Positions 41,450 to 50,090 of a DNA stretch of 64,000 nucleotides are shown here, piece by piece (position 1 is the first letter of the stretch; each line of letters begins with the position of its first letter). The translations under genes and the position numbers were made by a program. Location of the stretch: the NCBI RefSeq assembly GCF_040126305.1, contig NZ_CP149511.1, positions 806,001 to 870,000 of the forward strand, in the 5' to 3' direction. The notes beneath the pieces were generated by a model. The model saw nothing but the letters and a program-made list of their open reading frames with translations. It was not told the origin of the DNA and did no database searches. The DNA is from Pararhizobium sp. A13. Lineage in GTDB: Bacteria; Pseudomonadota; Alphaproteobacteria; Rhizobiales; Rhizobiaceae.

Positions 41450-41889
41450 CATTTCGAGGTTGCACATAGAACTCTACGCACAACTGCGCAAATACCAGTG
41501 CACCTAGTGCCGAGATCCGATAGCATTAGGTTTTCTAAGCGTGATATGATCGGAGTGACGGTACTTTTCGAGGCAGAGGCAGGTGCACCGCCGAATGACC
41601 CGAAGGCAAAAACTCGTCCGACTGGTCCCGATAGTTAGCGAAACCTCAAAAAATTTTTCACGGCGATTTTCCCTTTAAATTCAATAGCGTAACCTTTTGA
41701 CGGCCTCGGCGTCGAAGCTTTTTCGCCGCCAGAATAAATTTGCACGCAATTTCAATGCGTTATATGCTGCTAAAACAATCGAGTAGGCAAAGCTGTGTAG
41801 CTTAACCGCCAAATAATGTGGTCCACAGCCACCCCACGACTACCCTTTCGGTCACACTTGATTAGGCCAAGGCACTTGTCCGTATCCTA
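41450..41889. other. Gene-free stretch after the AbiE pair
   Basis: I see no gene in these 440 bases. The middle (41640-41810) is AT-rich and has no recognisable feature. Confidence 0.4.
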
Positions 41890-42215
41890 CTTTCTCGTCA
41901 GGCGACGAAGCTGCAAGACCATCGTGCTCAACGGCCGCAATGCGCTCGTTCCAGCTCTCAGCCGTCCCGATCTTCGCCGCCGTGTCGAGGAGGACAAGAC
42001 CGAAATCCCGTCGGGATGTCGATCTGCGACCGGCATCGCGATCATGCCACCCACTGAAACACCGCAGAGATAGACGGAGGACCAGCCGATGTGGTCAATC
42101 AGGTCAACCAAATCGTCACCCAACTGCGCGATAGAATACGGCTCCTCAGTCACCTCGGAGAGCCCGTGCCCGCGCGGGTTGCAGACGCCGAGGCAATCCG
42201 CCCCCGCATTCCGAA
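41890..42215 (-). pseudogene. pcaD: 3-oxoadipate enol-lactonase fragment
   Basis: The minus strand reads NPRGHGLSEVTEEPYSIAQL, then GWSSVYLCGVSVGGMIA with the nucleophile Ser in CGVSVGG, and after a frameshift LVLLDTAAKIGTAESWNERI. This is the alpha/beta hydrolase PcaD of protocatechuate catabolism. Its N-terminus is cut off at 42216 by an IS21-type sequence and the C-terminus is missing. Confidence 0.75.
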
Positions 42216-42303
42216 ATGATGCCGCCCCCTGATTGGGCTGTTTGTCGGGGTGTCCTGCTGGTGAGACGTTCGTCCTTTCAGTTGCCTGAGAAGAAGGAAC
42301 GCG

Positions 42304-42717
42304 ATGCCAGCGGAGAGACTAAAGATGCGGCGTGTCCGCGAGATTCTGAGATACAGATTTTCGGAAGGTCTTGGCCACAAGTCGATTGCGGCGCGCGTTG
42401 GTGGGGCCCCCTCGGCGGTGCGTGAGACGCTGCGTCGTGTGGAGATTGCCGGGCTTTCGTGGCCGTTGGGCGACGATGTCAACGATGCGGTTTTGGAAGC
42501 GGCTCTCAATAGAGCTGCCGGCACGAAGACCGGTCACCGTCGCAGCGTTGAACCGGATTGGGCTCATGTTCATCGCGAGCTGAAACGCAAGCATGTCACG
42601 CTGCAGATCCTTTGGGACGAGTATATCGGCCTTCATCCCGATGGCTATCGCTACAGCTGTTATGTTGCGGCCAAATTTATGTTGCGGCAGCAGGGAATGA
42701 GCCAAGGATTTCGGTGA
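42304..42717 (+). pseudogene. IS21 family IstA, second N-terminal fragment
   Basis: MPAERLKMRRVREILRYRFS, then LGHKSIAARVGGAPSAVRET and EPDWAHVHRELKRKHVTLQI match the N-terminal domain of a second IstA subgroup (IS408-like). Similarity fades near 42655 and the frame stops at 42717. The left flank from about 42216 interrupts the pcaD relic, so this element is the likely cause of that truncation. Confidence 0.75.
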
Positions 42718-43114
42718 TTTCCTTGGCCCAAGCCGTCACATAAGATAGTTGCCTACAATGCTTTCAGGAATGCCACCAATGACGGCAGGGATCGCACCGT
42801 GGGGTGCCTCTCAAGCCGCTGATATCAACCTTTTCCAACGCCTTGGCCTTTCTGAACCCCATCAACGGGATCGCTTATGGCGTCGACCCTGAGGTGCTCC
42901 ATCAGTATGAAGCTTCGAAGGCATCTTCTCCAGGCATGTAGATAACTGCATAAAAGCGTTTACCTAAGCTACTGTTTCTACGAATCTTTCCGAGGCACCT
43001 AATAGACGTGCATAAAATATGCAAAAAAGACGCATAGAGTATCCGTCTTGATCAAGCCATTTTAGGCACCCATTTTCGGTGCGCCTTGAGTAGGGCGTTT
43101 GCGAAATTTCTAGT
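42718..43114. other. Gene-free stretch after the IS21 fragment
   Basis: No gene is supported. A plus-strand frame near 42825-42940 reads LAFLNPINGIAYGVDPEVLH and stops, probably a relic of an unidentified gene. Confidence 0.35.
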
Positions 43115-43270
43115 GTGAGCTACATCCTTTCTGCCCTCGCCATCATCTCCGGTGGCCTGGCTTTCGTGCGACCTACGCTATGGGCCTGCTTTGCTGCGTG
43201 CCTGCTCAATGCTGTGGCGTTTTGGTTCTTCTGGGGGATACTGACGTTTCCGATCGCCATCAGTTTCTGA
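43115..43270 (+). CDS. Possible small two-helix membrane protein
   Basis: From a GTG at 43115 the 51 residues (SYILSALAIISGGLAFVRPT, then AFWFFWGILTFPIAISF) form two hydrophobic helices. There is no obvious ribosome site and no known family, so the call rests on composition. Confidence 0.35.
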   Translation: MSYILSALAIISGGLAFVRPTLWACFAACLLNAVAFWFFWGILTFPIAISF

Positions 43271-43388
43271 GATCGGCTCGTGGGTAAGTCGTTGCCCGCC
43301 CTCCCCTTGAGCAGCGCCTGCCACGCAAACAGGGCTATCTACTGGGCCAGCTTACTGGTAGCACCACGAAAACCACCGGAGTGCCACC

Positions 43389-43625
43389 ATGACCCTCAAC
43401 GACAAGTACCAAATCATCGTCAACGCTTTCCACAATACCAGGTGGGGCGTTTCGCCGACCGCGACACGTGGTGCGGTCGAAAGTCATGCCAAAAAGCATG
43501 GGCTCGAAGGGGCGGAATACACTGAGGCCCTCAACGGCGCGATGGCAGCGGGGCTTGTTGCGCAAATGGCGGATTCGGCTCTGACGATCCGGAACGCCGG
43601 CCGGAACATGCTGCCTAAGCGATAG
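43389..43625 (+). CDS. Hypothetical protein, 78 residues
   Basis: MTLNDKYQIIVNAFHNTRWG opens a compact soluble protein with AVESHAKKHGLEGAEYTEAL in the middle and a basic end. The codon use is regular, and CCGGAG lies 10 to 15 bases before the ATG. No family is recognised. Confidence 0.5.
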   Translation: MTLNDKYQIIVNAFHNTRWGVSPTATRGAVESHAKKHGLEGAEYTEALNGAMAAGLVAQMADSALTIRNAGRNMLPKR

Positions 43626-43807
43626 CATGAGCGTTGGATAGCTGTAACCTCGGTCCTGCAACGGCGCCGGCCTTCGACCGGCACCCTCAATGCCCCAGCG
43701 TCCACGGCGGCGCCACGCCGCACGCGCCCCGACATCAACTATCCTTGCCCGCCACCATGTTAACTGCCGTCGGCCGCCAGGCGGGGCGGCAAAAAGGCGT
43801 GGCTGTT
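43626..43807. other. Short gene-free stretch
   Basis: Nothing supportable is seen here between the hypothetical gene and the end of the RES-linked frame. Confidence 0.3.
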
Positions 43808-44161
43808 CTACCCGTTCACTACGCCTTCACATACCGCGGCCCGTCTCGGGCGACTGCGCGATCGGGCTTGAATCGGCGCCAGGATCGTATAGACAGCCCA
43901 GCGGATCGCGACTGCCATTAAATTAAGAATGGGGTCGGGCGGCAGATTGACGTCAAACCGCTGCCGCGAGACTGCGTTGCCGCTCTTCAGCTTTTCGACA
44001 ATGGCATTCAGGATCGTCGGCACGCTCCGGAATGGTCGGAGCAAGAAATCTCCTCTCATCCTCAACAGTCCATTCATCCCGAAAATATGCGACAGCCCCG
44101 GCTGGGCTAGCAGCATCGCCGGCGCATTTCCAAAATAGCTTTGCAAACACTTACTCGTCAC
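43808..44161 (-). CDS. Uncertain ORF coupled to the RES toxin gene
   Basis: A 117-codon frame starts at a GTG whose last two bases form the RES stop (GTGA), a coupling seen within operons. The middle contains SVPTILNAIVEKLKSGNAVS and NLMAVAIRWAVYTIL, the latter a possible amphipathic or membrane helix. A competing frame (43953-44150) is also open, and no family is recognised, so the coupling may be chance. Confidence 0.3.
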   Translation of the reverse strand: MTSKCLQSYFGNAPAMLLAQPGLSHIFGMNGLLRMRGDFLLRPFRSVPTILNAIVEKLKSGNAVSRQRFDVNLPPDPILNLMAVAIRWAVYTILAPIQARSRSRPRRAAVCEGVVNG

Positions 44162-44817
44162 ATCGTGATCGTAATGCCGGCCCGCCGGCCGAATTCTCTG
44201 ATCTCAGCCAGGTGTTGAGCGGATCGCGAGATTTCAGTGCTATTTTTGACGATAAGAGATCCGGCGGGAATACGATCTTTGAAGAAAATGAAAGCTCTTT
44301 GCGGATCGCATCGCCGTGAGGTCCAGACCAGTCCCGCAACGCCCGGGTCGGCGCGGTGAAAGGCCTCAGCCCAACGTGCGGTTTCAGCATATTCCGACCG
44401 TGGTGTGTCGATCAGTTGGGTCCGCGTGAGGTCAAGCTTGTTAAGATCAGGCTCGTGCAAGCCAGCCAGAACGATGTCGGTGGTCAGTTCCAACCAGCTT
44501 ATGGATCGAGAGGTCACTTTATCGAGCCGAATGAACTTATCGGGCGCATTATAAGCAAGATCGTGAAAAATGGATTCATGAACCGCGCATTCAAGCGTCT
44601 CGGCAGCATAGAGTGTCGGAAGACAATCGCCCGAAGCTGTTGACACCGGGGCGAAGCGAGTGTTCCCACCGAGACACGGATTAAATCCCGCGCCATTAAA
44701 GCGTGGGTCATGAATGCGAACAAGAAGCGTACCTGCGGCTAGCCTCTTCTTGTTGAAGTCTGGGAAAGGCGACGGGGGAGCCGGTATCAATTCAGCCCAT
44801 CCATCTCTGCTCTTCAT
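44158..44817 (-). CDS. RES-domain toxin
   Basis: A 219-residue RES protein. The three signature residues are visible in order: Arg in LLVRIHDPRFNG, Glu in TLECAVHESIFHDL and Ser near the C-terminal part, and GNTRFAPV is typical. RES toxins degrade NAD by transferring or hydrolysing its ADP-ribose. The gene overlaps the antitoxin upstream by 26 bases, so the two are translated together. Confidence 0.85.
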   Translation of the reverse strand: MKSRDGWAELIPAPPSPFPDFNKKRLAAGTLLVRIHDPRFNGAGFNPCLGGNTRFAPVSTASGDCLPTLYAAETLECAVHESIFHDLAYNAPDKFIRLDKVTSRSISWLELTTDIVLAGLHEPDLNKLDLTRTQLIDTPRSEYAETARWAEAFHRADPGVAGLVWTSRRCDPQRAFIFFKDRIPAGSLIVKNSTEISRSAQHLAEIREFGRRAGITITM

Positions 44818-45619
44818 TCGCCGCCGCTTCGATCACGGCTTCCTCGTCACCCAGGGTCTCGACTGGCGATGCATCGTTCAGGAAGGTGTTGGGACCAACA
44901 AACCAGAATGCGGTTTGCCACCCGCTCATATCTTTCGGAAGCGCCCCGAGAATTCGCGCGATCGCCGGGTGCGGCAGCCCTTCCCTGAACTGAAAGGCCG
45001 GATAAACCTCTCGGCGGCCGACCCGAACTCCAAAAATCCTTCCAGCCGCCTTCCATCGATGAGCGGTAGCACTCTTGTTCGTCGACTCGTGCCCTGCTCG
45101 CTCCGCTATCTGCTCTGCAGTGAGGACCGGCCAACGTTGTACAAAGCGAGCCTGAGCCTCGGCGTTATCGCGCTCGATATCAGGTAAAGCCGCGGACAAG
45201 GGATCACTGGCCATATAAATGTCAGCGAGCGCATCGATATGCTGTTCTGACAGCGCTCGCCGGCGCACTCTCACAGCTTCCGGGACCTGCTCGATGACAG
45301 CTTTTATGACAGGGCCAAGTTCGGCATCGGCATTGCGCAAAACGAGTAGCTGGGATTTATCGCCGAACAGTTCGCCGATCGCAGCATCCACTGCTTCGAG
45401 CAATTGAGCGCCAGTCACGGTCTGTGTTTTGAAATCGAGCGCGTATTTGATGCCGTTAAAAATGATCTCGGAGTCGGGCTCCTTCTTCGGATTTCTGGTT
45501 GACGCCCGTTTACTTGAGGACGGCAGCGACATTGTCATAAGACGCTGCGCAATAAGCCGTGTCACGGAATCGCGAAGCTGATCTGCCGGCAGGGATCTTA
45601 GAACTGCCTCTGTGGACAT
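44792..45619 (-). CDS. Xre/MbcA/ParS-type antitoxin of the RES pair
   Basis: A 275-residue protein with a helix-turn-helix region (LTAEQIAERAGHESTNKSAT) and a C-terminal toxin-binding domain (LPHPAIARILGALPKDMSGW, then VGPNTFLNDASPVE). The frame is open to a TTG at 45676, but the ATG at 45619 has TTGGAG upstream and leaves the palindromic operator outside the gene. The N-terminal 130 residues, including a segment YALDFKTQTVTGAQ, make it longer than most such antitoxins. It should neutralise RES and repress its own promoter. Confidence 0.82.
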   Translation of the reverse strand: MSTEAVLRSLPADQLRDSVTRLIAQRLMTMSLPSSSKRASTRNPKKEPDSEIIFNGIKYALDFKTQTVTGAQLLEAVDAAIGELFGDKSQLLVLRNADAELGPVIKAVIEQVPEAVRVRRRALSEQHIDALADIYMASDPLSAALPDIERDNAEAQARFVQRWPVLTAEQIAERAGHESTNKSATAHRWKAAGRIFGVRVGRREVYPAFQFREGLPHPAIARILGALPKDMSGWQTAFWFVGPNTFLNDASPVETLGDEEAVIEAAANEEQRWMG

Positions 45620-45656
45620 AGCTACACTCCAAGTGAAATGGGATAACTCATCTGTG

Positions 45657-45671
45657 ATTAACTTAGTTAAT
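45657..45671. promoter_or_regulatory. Palindromic operator of the RES/Xre operon
   Basis: ATTAACTTAGTTAAT is a perfect palindrome (7+1+7) about 38 bases upstream of the antitoxin start. The location fits autoregulation. Confidence 0.6.
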
Positions 45672-45999
45672 TTCAAGCGTTTTACAAGGCTTATAACCCG
45701 GAGTCTTCTGTCGAGGATTGCTCCCGCACAAGCAGGTTCTGCGGCAGACTGAACTCCGCCGGGTTTTGTCGATCTCGCAGAACGCGATCTCCGCGTGGCA
45801 CTGCGACTTCGGACGACCGCTTCCGTTAACTTGAGAATGGGCGCAAGGTCCTATTCAAGCGCCTTCAGGCGCTCGCAAGGGCCAACGCCAGACCAAAGCA
45901 AAGGACCCGCGCGATACCGCCGGATATTTCCATAAATCCCAATAAATGGTAACCGTTGCCGAGCGTGTACGGCCTTACCGATCGACAAGAGAACTCTCC
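45672..45999. other. Intergenic stretch between RES/Xre and araC
   Basis: No gene is supported. A palindrome AGCGCCTTCAGGCGCT lies at about 45858-45873 and could be a terminator stem or operator. Confidence 0.35.
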
Positions 46000-46890
46000 A
46001 TGAGCGGCAAAGCGCTTGCCGATACGACGTTACACATTCGCCGTTTGCAGCGAGGCCTTTCGCCGCCCGTAATCCCGGAGACATTTTCGGGCGGCACCCG
46101 GCTGGTGGGCCGGTGGCTGAACAAGCCGTTCGAATACAATCTGCCGCCGTTGAAGGACCATATCCTTTCGGCGAAGTACGCCGGGAATGGTAGTGCATCG
46201 GTTAAAATCGGCCGCGACATTATTTCAGCGCCCGCGGCCATCGGGACGATAACCTTGGCACCAAGCGGGCATAGTGGTCTCTGGCGCGCGGACGGCTCCG
46301 TCGAAGTATCGAACATCTTTTTGGGTCATAATCGACTACTGGCTTGTGCGGACCAGGTCAGTAATGGCCGTGAGCCCGAGCTGCTCGATCGCGTGAATTT
46401 CGATGATCCAAAACTGTTCACGTTCATGAAGCTTATCAATGACGAGATCAGCTCGGCAGACGCAATGTCGCATTTGTATATTGAGCAACTCCTCGATCTT
46501 GTATGTCTTCAACTCCTCAGGGCGCACTCAGCAACGTCGACACCAATCTCGCCTGGGCCGCGACGCGGTCTTTCGGAATGGCAGGTCAAACGCGTCACAG
46601 GTTATATGCGGGAGAATATCGCGGAGGATATCAGGGTGCAGGAACTGGCCGATCTGGTCAATTTGAGCCGCTTCCATTTCTGCACAGCCTTCCGCATGGC
46701 GACCGGGCAGACACCCTATGGATGGCTAACCCGCCAGCGCGTCGCCTATGCCAAGACCCTGCTTAAGGACCGGACGCTACACATCGGCGATATTGCCGTC
46801 GTTGTCGGATACCAAACACAATCAGCCTTCTCCGCAAGCTTCCGCAAGGTGGCTGGCATCACGCCGCGCGAGTTCCGCAACCGGTTCTGA
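46000..46890 (+). CDS. AraC family transcriptional regulator
   Basis: A 296-residue regulator from the ATG at 46000; the frame is open to 45946, giving up to 314. The N-terminal half is an uncharacterised sensor. The C-terminal 100 residues hold both AraC helix-turn-helix units: IRVQELADLVNLSRFHFCTA and IGDIAVVVGYQTQSAFSASF with the signature end RKVAGITPREFRN. It precedes co-directional oxidoreductase genes that it may control. Its sensor is like those of other AraC regulators next to SDR genes, but the inducer is unknown. Confidence 0.88.
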   Translation: MSGKALADTTLHIRRLQRGLSPPVIPETFSGGTRLVGRWLNKPFEYNLPPLKDHILSAKYAGNGSASVKIGRDIISAPAAIGTITLAPSGHSGLWRADGSVEVSNIFLGHNRLLACADQVSNGREPELLDRVNFDDPKLFTFMKLINDEISSADAMSHLYIEQLLDLVCLQLLRAHSATSTPISPGPRRGLSEWQVKRVTGYMRENIAEDIRVQELADLVNLSRFHFCTAFRMATGQTPYGWLTRQRVAYAKTLLKDRTLHIGDIAVVVGYQTQSAFSASFRKVAGITPREFRNRF

Positions 46891-46910
46891 TATCCAGCAC
46901 CATCTGACCA

Positions 46911-46934
46911 AGCCGTCTCGTAAATCGGACGGCT
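46911..46934. terminator. Hairpin after the AraC gene
   Basis: AGCCGTC (46911-46917) pairs with GACGGCT (46928-46934) around a 10-base loop, 20 bases after the stop. No T tract. The rest to 47158 is without a supported gene. Confidence 0.45.
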
Positions 46935-47158
46935 GATGGCGGGGCATCTGCCCCGATCGCTCTATTTTGTCGATCGCCGCAATATCCAAACAATTCCAAA
47001 ACATCGCGACAGCAACTCCGAAGGAACCGTGCAACCACCACTGTTGGGAGCTGTCATCCGCCATGCAAGACGTCTCCCGGATCGGAAAGCATCGTGTGGC
47101 CGGACGGCCCACCAGGTGACGGCTGACCGATTTCATACGCACAAGGGAGATCGGCGCC

Positions 47159-47572
47159 ATGCAACTCACCTCTTATCAGGCGCAGGCCATCATCGACGGA
47201 GCGAAAGCCAAGGCTCACCAACTTGCCTTTCCCGTCGTCATCGCGGTGCTCGATGCGGGCGCTCACTTGAAAGCCTTAGAGCGAATGGACGGCGCAGTTC
47301 TCGCCTCGATCGACATCGCCATGCGCAAGGCCGCGACGGCCGTATTGTTTCAAGCCAACAGCGAGGCCGTCTGGGAATACTGCAAGCCAGGTGCGCCAGC
47401 CCAAGGGCTGCAACTGACGAACGGAGGCCTCGCCACCTTCGGTGGAGGCATTCCGCTCAAGTCCCCAGACGGCACGGTCATCGGGGCACTCGGAGTTTCG
47501 GGAGGAACCGTGGCGCAGGACGTGGAGGTCGCACAGGCAGCCCTGGGCGTTTTCGAAATGCTCCTCCACTGA
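47159..47572 (+). CDS. GlcG/HbpS family protein
   Basis: A 137-residue protein of the GlcG/HbpS (DUF336) family: LTSYQAQAIIDGAKAKAHQL, VIAVLDAGAHLKALERMDGA, and GGIPLKSPDGTVIGALGVSG near the C-terminus. Members are small cytosolic or secreted proteins, some of which bind haem or corrinoid compounds. GGGAGAT precedes the ATG. It is followed after 43 bases by an SDR gene on the same strand. Confidence 0.85.
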   Translation: MQLTSYQAQAIIDGAKAKAHQLAFPVVIAVLDAGAHLKALERMDGAVLASIDIAMRKAATAVLFQANSEAVWEYCKPGAPAQGLQLTNGGLATFGGGIPLKSPDGTVIGALGVSGGTVAQDVEVAQAALGVFEMLLH

Positions 47573-47615
47573 AATCCTAGGTCCTAACCGCCATCTAACC
47601 AGGAAAGGAAATAGC

Positions 47616-48419
47616 ATGTCCAAGACCATCCTCATCACCGGGGCAGGCTCGGGTTTCGGTAAGGCTGCCGCCATCGGCATGGCCAAGAACGGGCACAACA
47701 TCATCGCCACCGCGCAGGTTTCATCGCAGGTCACGCCGCTGCGCGAAGAGGCTGCATCACTTGGCCTGAAGAATTTCCGGGTCGCGCGGCTCGACCTCAC
47801 CGATCCCTATGACATCAAGCAGGCGGAAGGCTGGGACTTCGACGTTCTCTGGAACAACGCTGGCATGGGCGAAGCTGGCCCTGTCTGGGAAATCCCCGTT
47901 GATCTTGTTCGCAAGAACTATGAGATCAACGTCTTCCTTCCGCTCGCCCTCACTCAGGGAGTGGTCCAGAAGTGGGTGGCGCAGCGCAAGAAGGGCAAGG
48001 TGGTCTTCACCTCCTCCATGGGCGGCCTCTTCACCCCGGCAAACTGGGGAACCTATGTCTCGACCAAGCATGCGCTGGAAGCGATCGCCGAAGCATTGCA
48101 GCAGGAGTTGGCACCCTATGGCATCAGGATCCAGACCATCAATCCAGGTGCCTACTACACCGGCTACAACGAAACCATGGCAGACAACCCGTTCCGCTGG
48201 CTGGACGACGCCAAGAACTTCACCAAGCGGGCGGACCTGCGCAAGGGCTTCGATGACTTCTTCGCCACCCCGGAAGGCAAGATGGATCCACGGGAGATGA
48301 TCGATCGGATGATCGAGATCGTCCCCGCAGACACCGGCAAGTTTCGCAACGTCGTCCCGAAAAAGATCGAGGAAATGCTCAAGGCGCATCAGTTGGCCGC
48401 CTGGGAAAACCAGATCTGA
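47616..48419 (+). CDS. Short-chain dehydrogenase/reductase
   Basis: A 267-residue classical SDR. The NAD(P) site is TILITGAGSGFGKAAAIGMA, NNAGMG follows, and the catalytic Ser and Y-x-x-x-K are in VVFTSSMGGLF and TYVSTKHALE. The frame is open upstream, but the ATG at 47616, preceded by AGGAAAGGA, gives the typical length. It is likely to reduce a carbonyl; the substrate is unknown. Part of the run of genes following the AraC regulator. Confidence 0.9.
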   Translation: MSKTILITGAGSGFGKAAAIGMAKNGHNIIATAQVSSQVTPLREEAASLGLKNFRVARLDLTDPYDIKQAEGWDFDVLWNNAGMGEAGPVWEIPVDLVRKNYEINVFLPLALTQGVVQKWVAQRKKGKVVFTSSMGGLFTPANWGTYVSTKHALEAIAEALQQELAPYGIRIQTINPGAYYTGYNETMADNPFRWLDDAKNFTKRADLRKGFDDFFATPEGKMDPREMIDRMIEIVPADTGKFRNVVPKKIEEMLKAHQLAAWENQI

Positions 48420-48524
48420 GGTTCCGCGAGCGGCGGCTGTCTTCCCGCTCGTTCGCTTGCGTAAAACCGCCGGATGAGACTTCGATCGGACGGGCGTTTC
48501 AAGAAGAATGGAGAGATCACGGTG

Positions 48525-49025
48525 ATGAGTATTGGATTCGATGCTCAGATCGCTGTCGCAGCAGCAAGCCTCACACTGGCGTCGTTCACCCCGGTTGCGC
48601 ACGCTCAGACGGCTGGCGACGAGGCGGGGAACAAGGCAATCGCTCAACGCGCCTTCGACGCTTGGGCTGCCGGAACCGGAAGTCCATACGATCTGCTTGC
48701 GGAGAACGCGAACTGGACCATCACCGGCAACTCACTTGCGTCGAAAACATATCCCAGCCGCGAAGCGTTCTTGAGTGAGGTCATCCGTCCATTCAACGTC
48801 CGCATGGGCAGCGGTTTGAAACCAAGCATCCGTAACATCTATGCGGACGACAGCACTGTGGTGGTCTTCTTCGACGCGAGCGGCACCGCACGTGACGGCC
48901 AGCCGCACTCCAACACATACGCATGGTTCCTCAACATGACGGATGGCAAGATAACCGATGCGGCGGCATTCTTCGACAGCATTGCGTTCAACGATCTATG
49001 GAATCGAGTGCCGCCAAATCAATGA
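48525..49025 (+). CDS. Exported SnoaL-like (NTF2-fold) protein
   Basis: A 166-residue protein with a signal peptide (FDAQIAVAAASLTLASFTPV, then AHAQ) and a cone-shaped NTF2-like domain (KAIAQRAFDAWAAGTGSPYD, YAWFLNMTDGKITDAAAFFD). Such folds serve as isomerases, dehydratases or ligand binders. The start at 48525 is preceded by GGAGAG at some distance; the longer version from 48474 would hide the signal peptide. It lies between two SDR genes. Confidence 0.8.
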   Translation: MSIGFDAQIAVAAASLTLASFTPVAHAQTAGDEAGNKAIAQRAFDAWAAGTGSPYDLLAENANWTITGNSLASKTYPSREAFLSEVIRPFNVRMGSGLKPSIRNIYADDSTVVVFFDASGTARDGQPHSNTYAWFLNMTDGKITDAAAFFDSIAFNDLWNRVPPNQ

Positions 49026-49082
49026 GTTCCCGCTACCGTGGAGGCGCAGTCTAACCGCGGTCGCTACGCTGACAAAAGGACG

Positions 49083-49934
49083 ATGATGATGATGATGAAG
49101 ACCTGGTTCATTACCGGTGCCTCGCGCGGCTTCGGAGCGCGCATCGCCGAACTGGCATTATCGAGGGGAGACAACGTGGTCGCGACCGCGCGCAACCCGC
49201 GCACAGTTACTGAGCGTTTCGGCCAACGAAACAACTTACTGGCGACTGCTCTCGACGTGGCGGATGAGAAGCAGGCAACCAACGCCGCCGCTGCGGCGGT
49301 CGAGCGTTTCGGCCGCATCGACGTCCTGCTCAACAATGCAGGCTACGGCCTGCTCGGTGCAGTGGAGGAAGCAACGACCCAGGAAGTCGAAGCGCTCTAT
49401 CGCACCAACGTATTCGGTCTGCTGGCGGTGACGCGTGCGATTTTACCCCACATGCGGGCGCAGCGCGCGGGCCGCATCCTCAATATTTCTTCGATCGGCG
49501 GCTATCGAGCGGGGGCCGGCTTCGGCGTCTATTGCTCGACCAAATTCGCCGTCGAGGGACTGTCTGAGGCGCTTCATGCGGAACTCGCGCCCCTCGGCAT
49601 CCACGTGACGGTTGTGGAACCCGGCTATTTCCGTACCGACTTTCTCGACTCGACATCGCTTGCGGCCAGCAGTGTTGCAATTGCGGATTACCATGCGACC
49701 GCAGGCACGGTTCGGGGCGTGGCAGCGGATCTGAACCATGCGCAACCGGGCGATCCAGACCGGCTGGCGAAGGTTCTGATCGACTTCGCCGACTCCCCGA
49801 ACCCGCCCGTCCGACTGCCGCTCGGCAGCGATACGGTTGCGGCGATCGAAGCCAAACATCAGTCGGATGCCGCAATCCTTGCTCAATGGCGGAGCGTCTC
49901 GATATCGACGGATTTCACCGCGTCCGACGTTTGA
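49083..49934 (+). CDS. Short-chain dehydrogenase/reductase, second
   Basis: A 283-residue SDR beginning with five methionine codons (a run of ATGATG) before KTWFITGASRGFGARIAELA. NNAGYG and the catalytic Ser and Y-x-x-x-K (ISSIGGYRAGAG and VYCSTKFAVEGL) are present. Any of the first methionines may serve; AAAAGGA lies just before the first at 49083. The C-terminal extension is typical of the retinol-dehydrogenase-like subgroup. Substrate unknown. Confidence 0.88.
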   Translation: MMMMMKTWFITGASRGFGARIAELALSRGDNVVATARNPRTVTERFGQRNNLLATALDVADEKQATNAAAAAVERFGRIDVLLNNAGYGLLGAVEEATTQEVEALYRTNVFGLLAVTRAILPHMRAQRAGRILNISSIGGYRAGAGFGVYCSTKFAVEGLSEALHAELAPLGIHVTVVEPGYFRTDFLDSTSLAASSVAIADYHATAGTVRGVAADLNHAQPGDPDRLAKVLIDFADSPNPPVRLPLGSDTVAAIEAKHQSDAAILAQWRSVSISTDFTASDV

Positions 49935-50090
49935 ACTTTCCAGGCAGGGTCTGACACCAATGGCCGGCCTGTCACTGGGCCGAGGCATCTATCCGACGCA
50001 TCGCTCAGGGAATGCCGGTCCTGCCTTAGCGACGAGACGGCGACGGGCGGCTCAGGTGTCATCTGCCGACACGATCCGGGAGACTTGTCT

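Noticed and set aside
45620..45676. Longer antitoxin starting at a TTG at 45676
   Set aside because: It would place the palindromic operator inside the gene and ignores a better ATG with TTGGAG upstream.
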